A stretch of DNA of 64,000 nucleotides. Source: GCA-002713455 sp964428745. Lineage in GTDB: Bacteria; Fidelibacterota; Marinisomatia; Marinisomatales; TCS55. Shown piece after piece: positions 63,778 through 64,000 of this stretch. The stretch lies in NCBI GenBank assembly GCA_964428745.1, contig CAYRYZ010000002.1, forward strand, positions 1-64,000, read 5' to 3'. The notes beneath the pieces were generated by a model, which did no database searches, was not told the origin of the DNA, and saw nothing but the letters and a program-made list of their open reading frames with translations. Position 1 is the stretch's first letter. Each line of letters starts with the position of its first letter. The position numbers were made by a program, and so were the translations under genes.

Positions 63778-64000
63778 TTGAATTATCTAATTTTTGATAT
63801 GTCTGAAGTACGGAAAATTATACAGAATGCTTTCAAATTAAAGGTTGATTCGCATCATCTAATTAAATCAGCTCAATCACTTTTGACTAAAGGCGAAAAT
63901 AATATTATTCATGAATTCCTAGAGTTAGGGCATCTACCAGTAGTTAATAATGCAATTTCTAAATCAAGTCAAGTCGATGAATGGTTAGAACTAATCTTTC
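63778..64000 (+). CDS. Hypothetical protein, 5' part only
   Basis: An open frame without stop runs off the right edge, giving at least 74 residues (MSEVRKIIQNAFKLK and FLELGHLPVVNNAI within). A GAGGG nine bases before TTG 63778 supports that start; ATG 63799 is the alternative. I do not recognise a family from this fragment. It is divergent from the HD-GYP gene. The 77-base gap between them has a CTGAAA and a TATATA separated by 18 bases that could be its promoter. Confidence 0.55.
   Translation, partial: MNYLIFDMSEVRKIIQNAFKLKVDSHHLIKSAQSLLTKGENNIIHEFLELGHLPVVNNAISKSSQVDEWLELIF

Noticed and set aside
1..64000. CRISPR arrays, insertion sequences, prophage or integrase genes
   Set aside because: No regularly spaced repeats, transposase, recombinase or phage gene was seen. 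The tRNA at the left edge has no adjacent integrase.

Overview
The window is a compact, AT-rich stretch of bacterial chromosome with about 50 protein genes and one partial tRNA. No gene-free stretch exceeds about 130 bases. It probably comes from the FCB group, most likely a marine Marinimicrobia/SAR406-type lineage. The evidence is two large secreted proteins ending in type IX secretion (Por) sorting domains, one with the YPNPFNP motif, a GldA/GldF/GldG-like ABC set, many lipoproteins, and dense head-to-tail genes with overlapping starts and stops. The taxonomic call is inference. A run of 100 N flanked by an exact 55-bp duplication shows that this is an assembled, probably metagenomic, scaffold.

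Layout. 1-90: 3' part of tRNA-Asp and a terminator. 109-4467 (minus): HMG-CoA lyase-like enzyme, FG-GAP repeat protein and a DPP-IV-like S9 peptidase. 4552-6907 (plus): fatty acid hydroxylase, thioredoxin-like lipoprotein, small membrane protein and SDR dehydrogenase. 6940-11016 (minus): a PAS domain fused to a MenA-like prenyltransferase, then a secreted Asp-box protein with a sorting signal. 11107-14830 (minus): Gld-like ABC system. 14957-19027 (minus): homocysteine methyltransferase, DUF2905, M20 amidohydrolase and an exported amidohydrolase.

19093-33106 (minus) is a ten-gene, tightly coupled operon: hydroxylysine kinase-like protein, PHYKPL/ETNPPL-type phospholyase, GH2 beta-galactosidase lipoprotein, sodium symporter, trans-3-hydroxyproline dehydratase (Cys/Thr active site), Tat-exported GH109 enzyme, second symporter, galactokinase-family GHMP kinase, sugar nucleotidyltransferase and glycosyltransferase. 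An aminopeptidase P lies just upstream. Together they look like a route for using hydroxylysine-, hydroxyproline- and galactose-containing glycopeptides (collagen-like or hydroxyprotein-rich plankton material). I regard this as the most novel system here.

35459-55410 is a peptidoglycan salvage island in three transcription units. The first is lysA, GH18, NamZ-type exo-muramidase (DUF1343), DD-carboxypeptidase, PqqB-like hydrolase and GH20 hexosaminidase (plus). The second is a GH3-serine hydrolase fusion, DUF1460 amidase and sodium symporter (minus). The third is cytoplasmic NagZ, sugar kinase, SpoIID-like protein, AmpG-like transporter and NagX-like acyltransferase (plus). They cover extracytoplasmic trimming, uptake, intracellular cleavage, phosphorylation and, through lysA, use of released diaminopimelate. 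55412-63697 (minus) holds an EamA transporter, CBM9/DUF5916 protein, pterin dehydratase, MATE pump, SLC13 transporter and a GAF/HD-GYP protein. A truncated unknown gene begins at the right edge.
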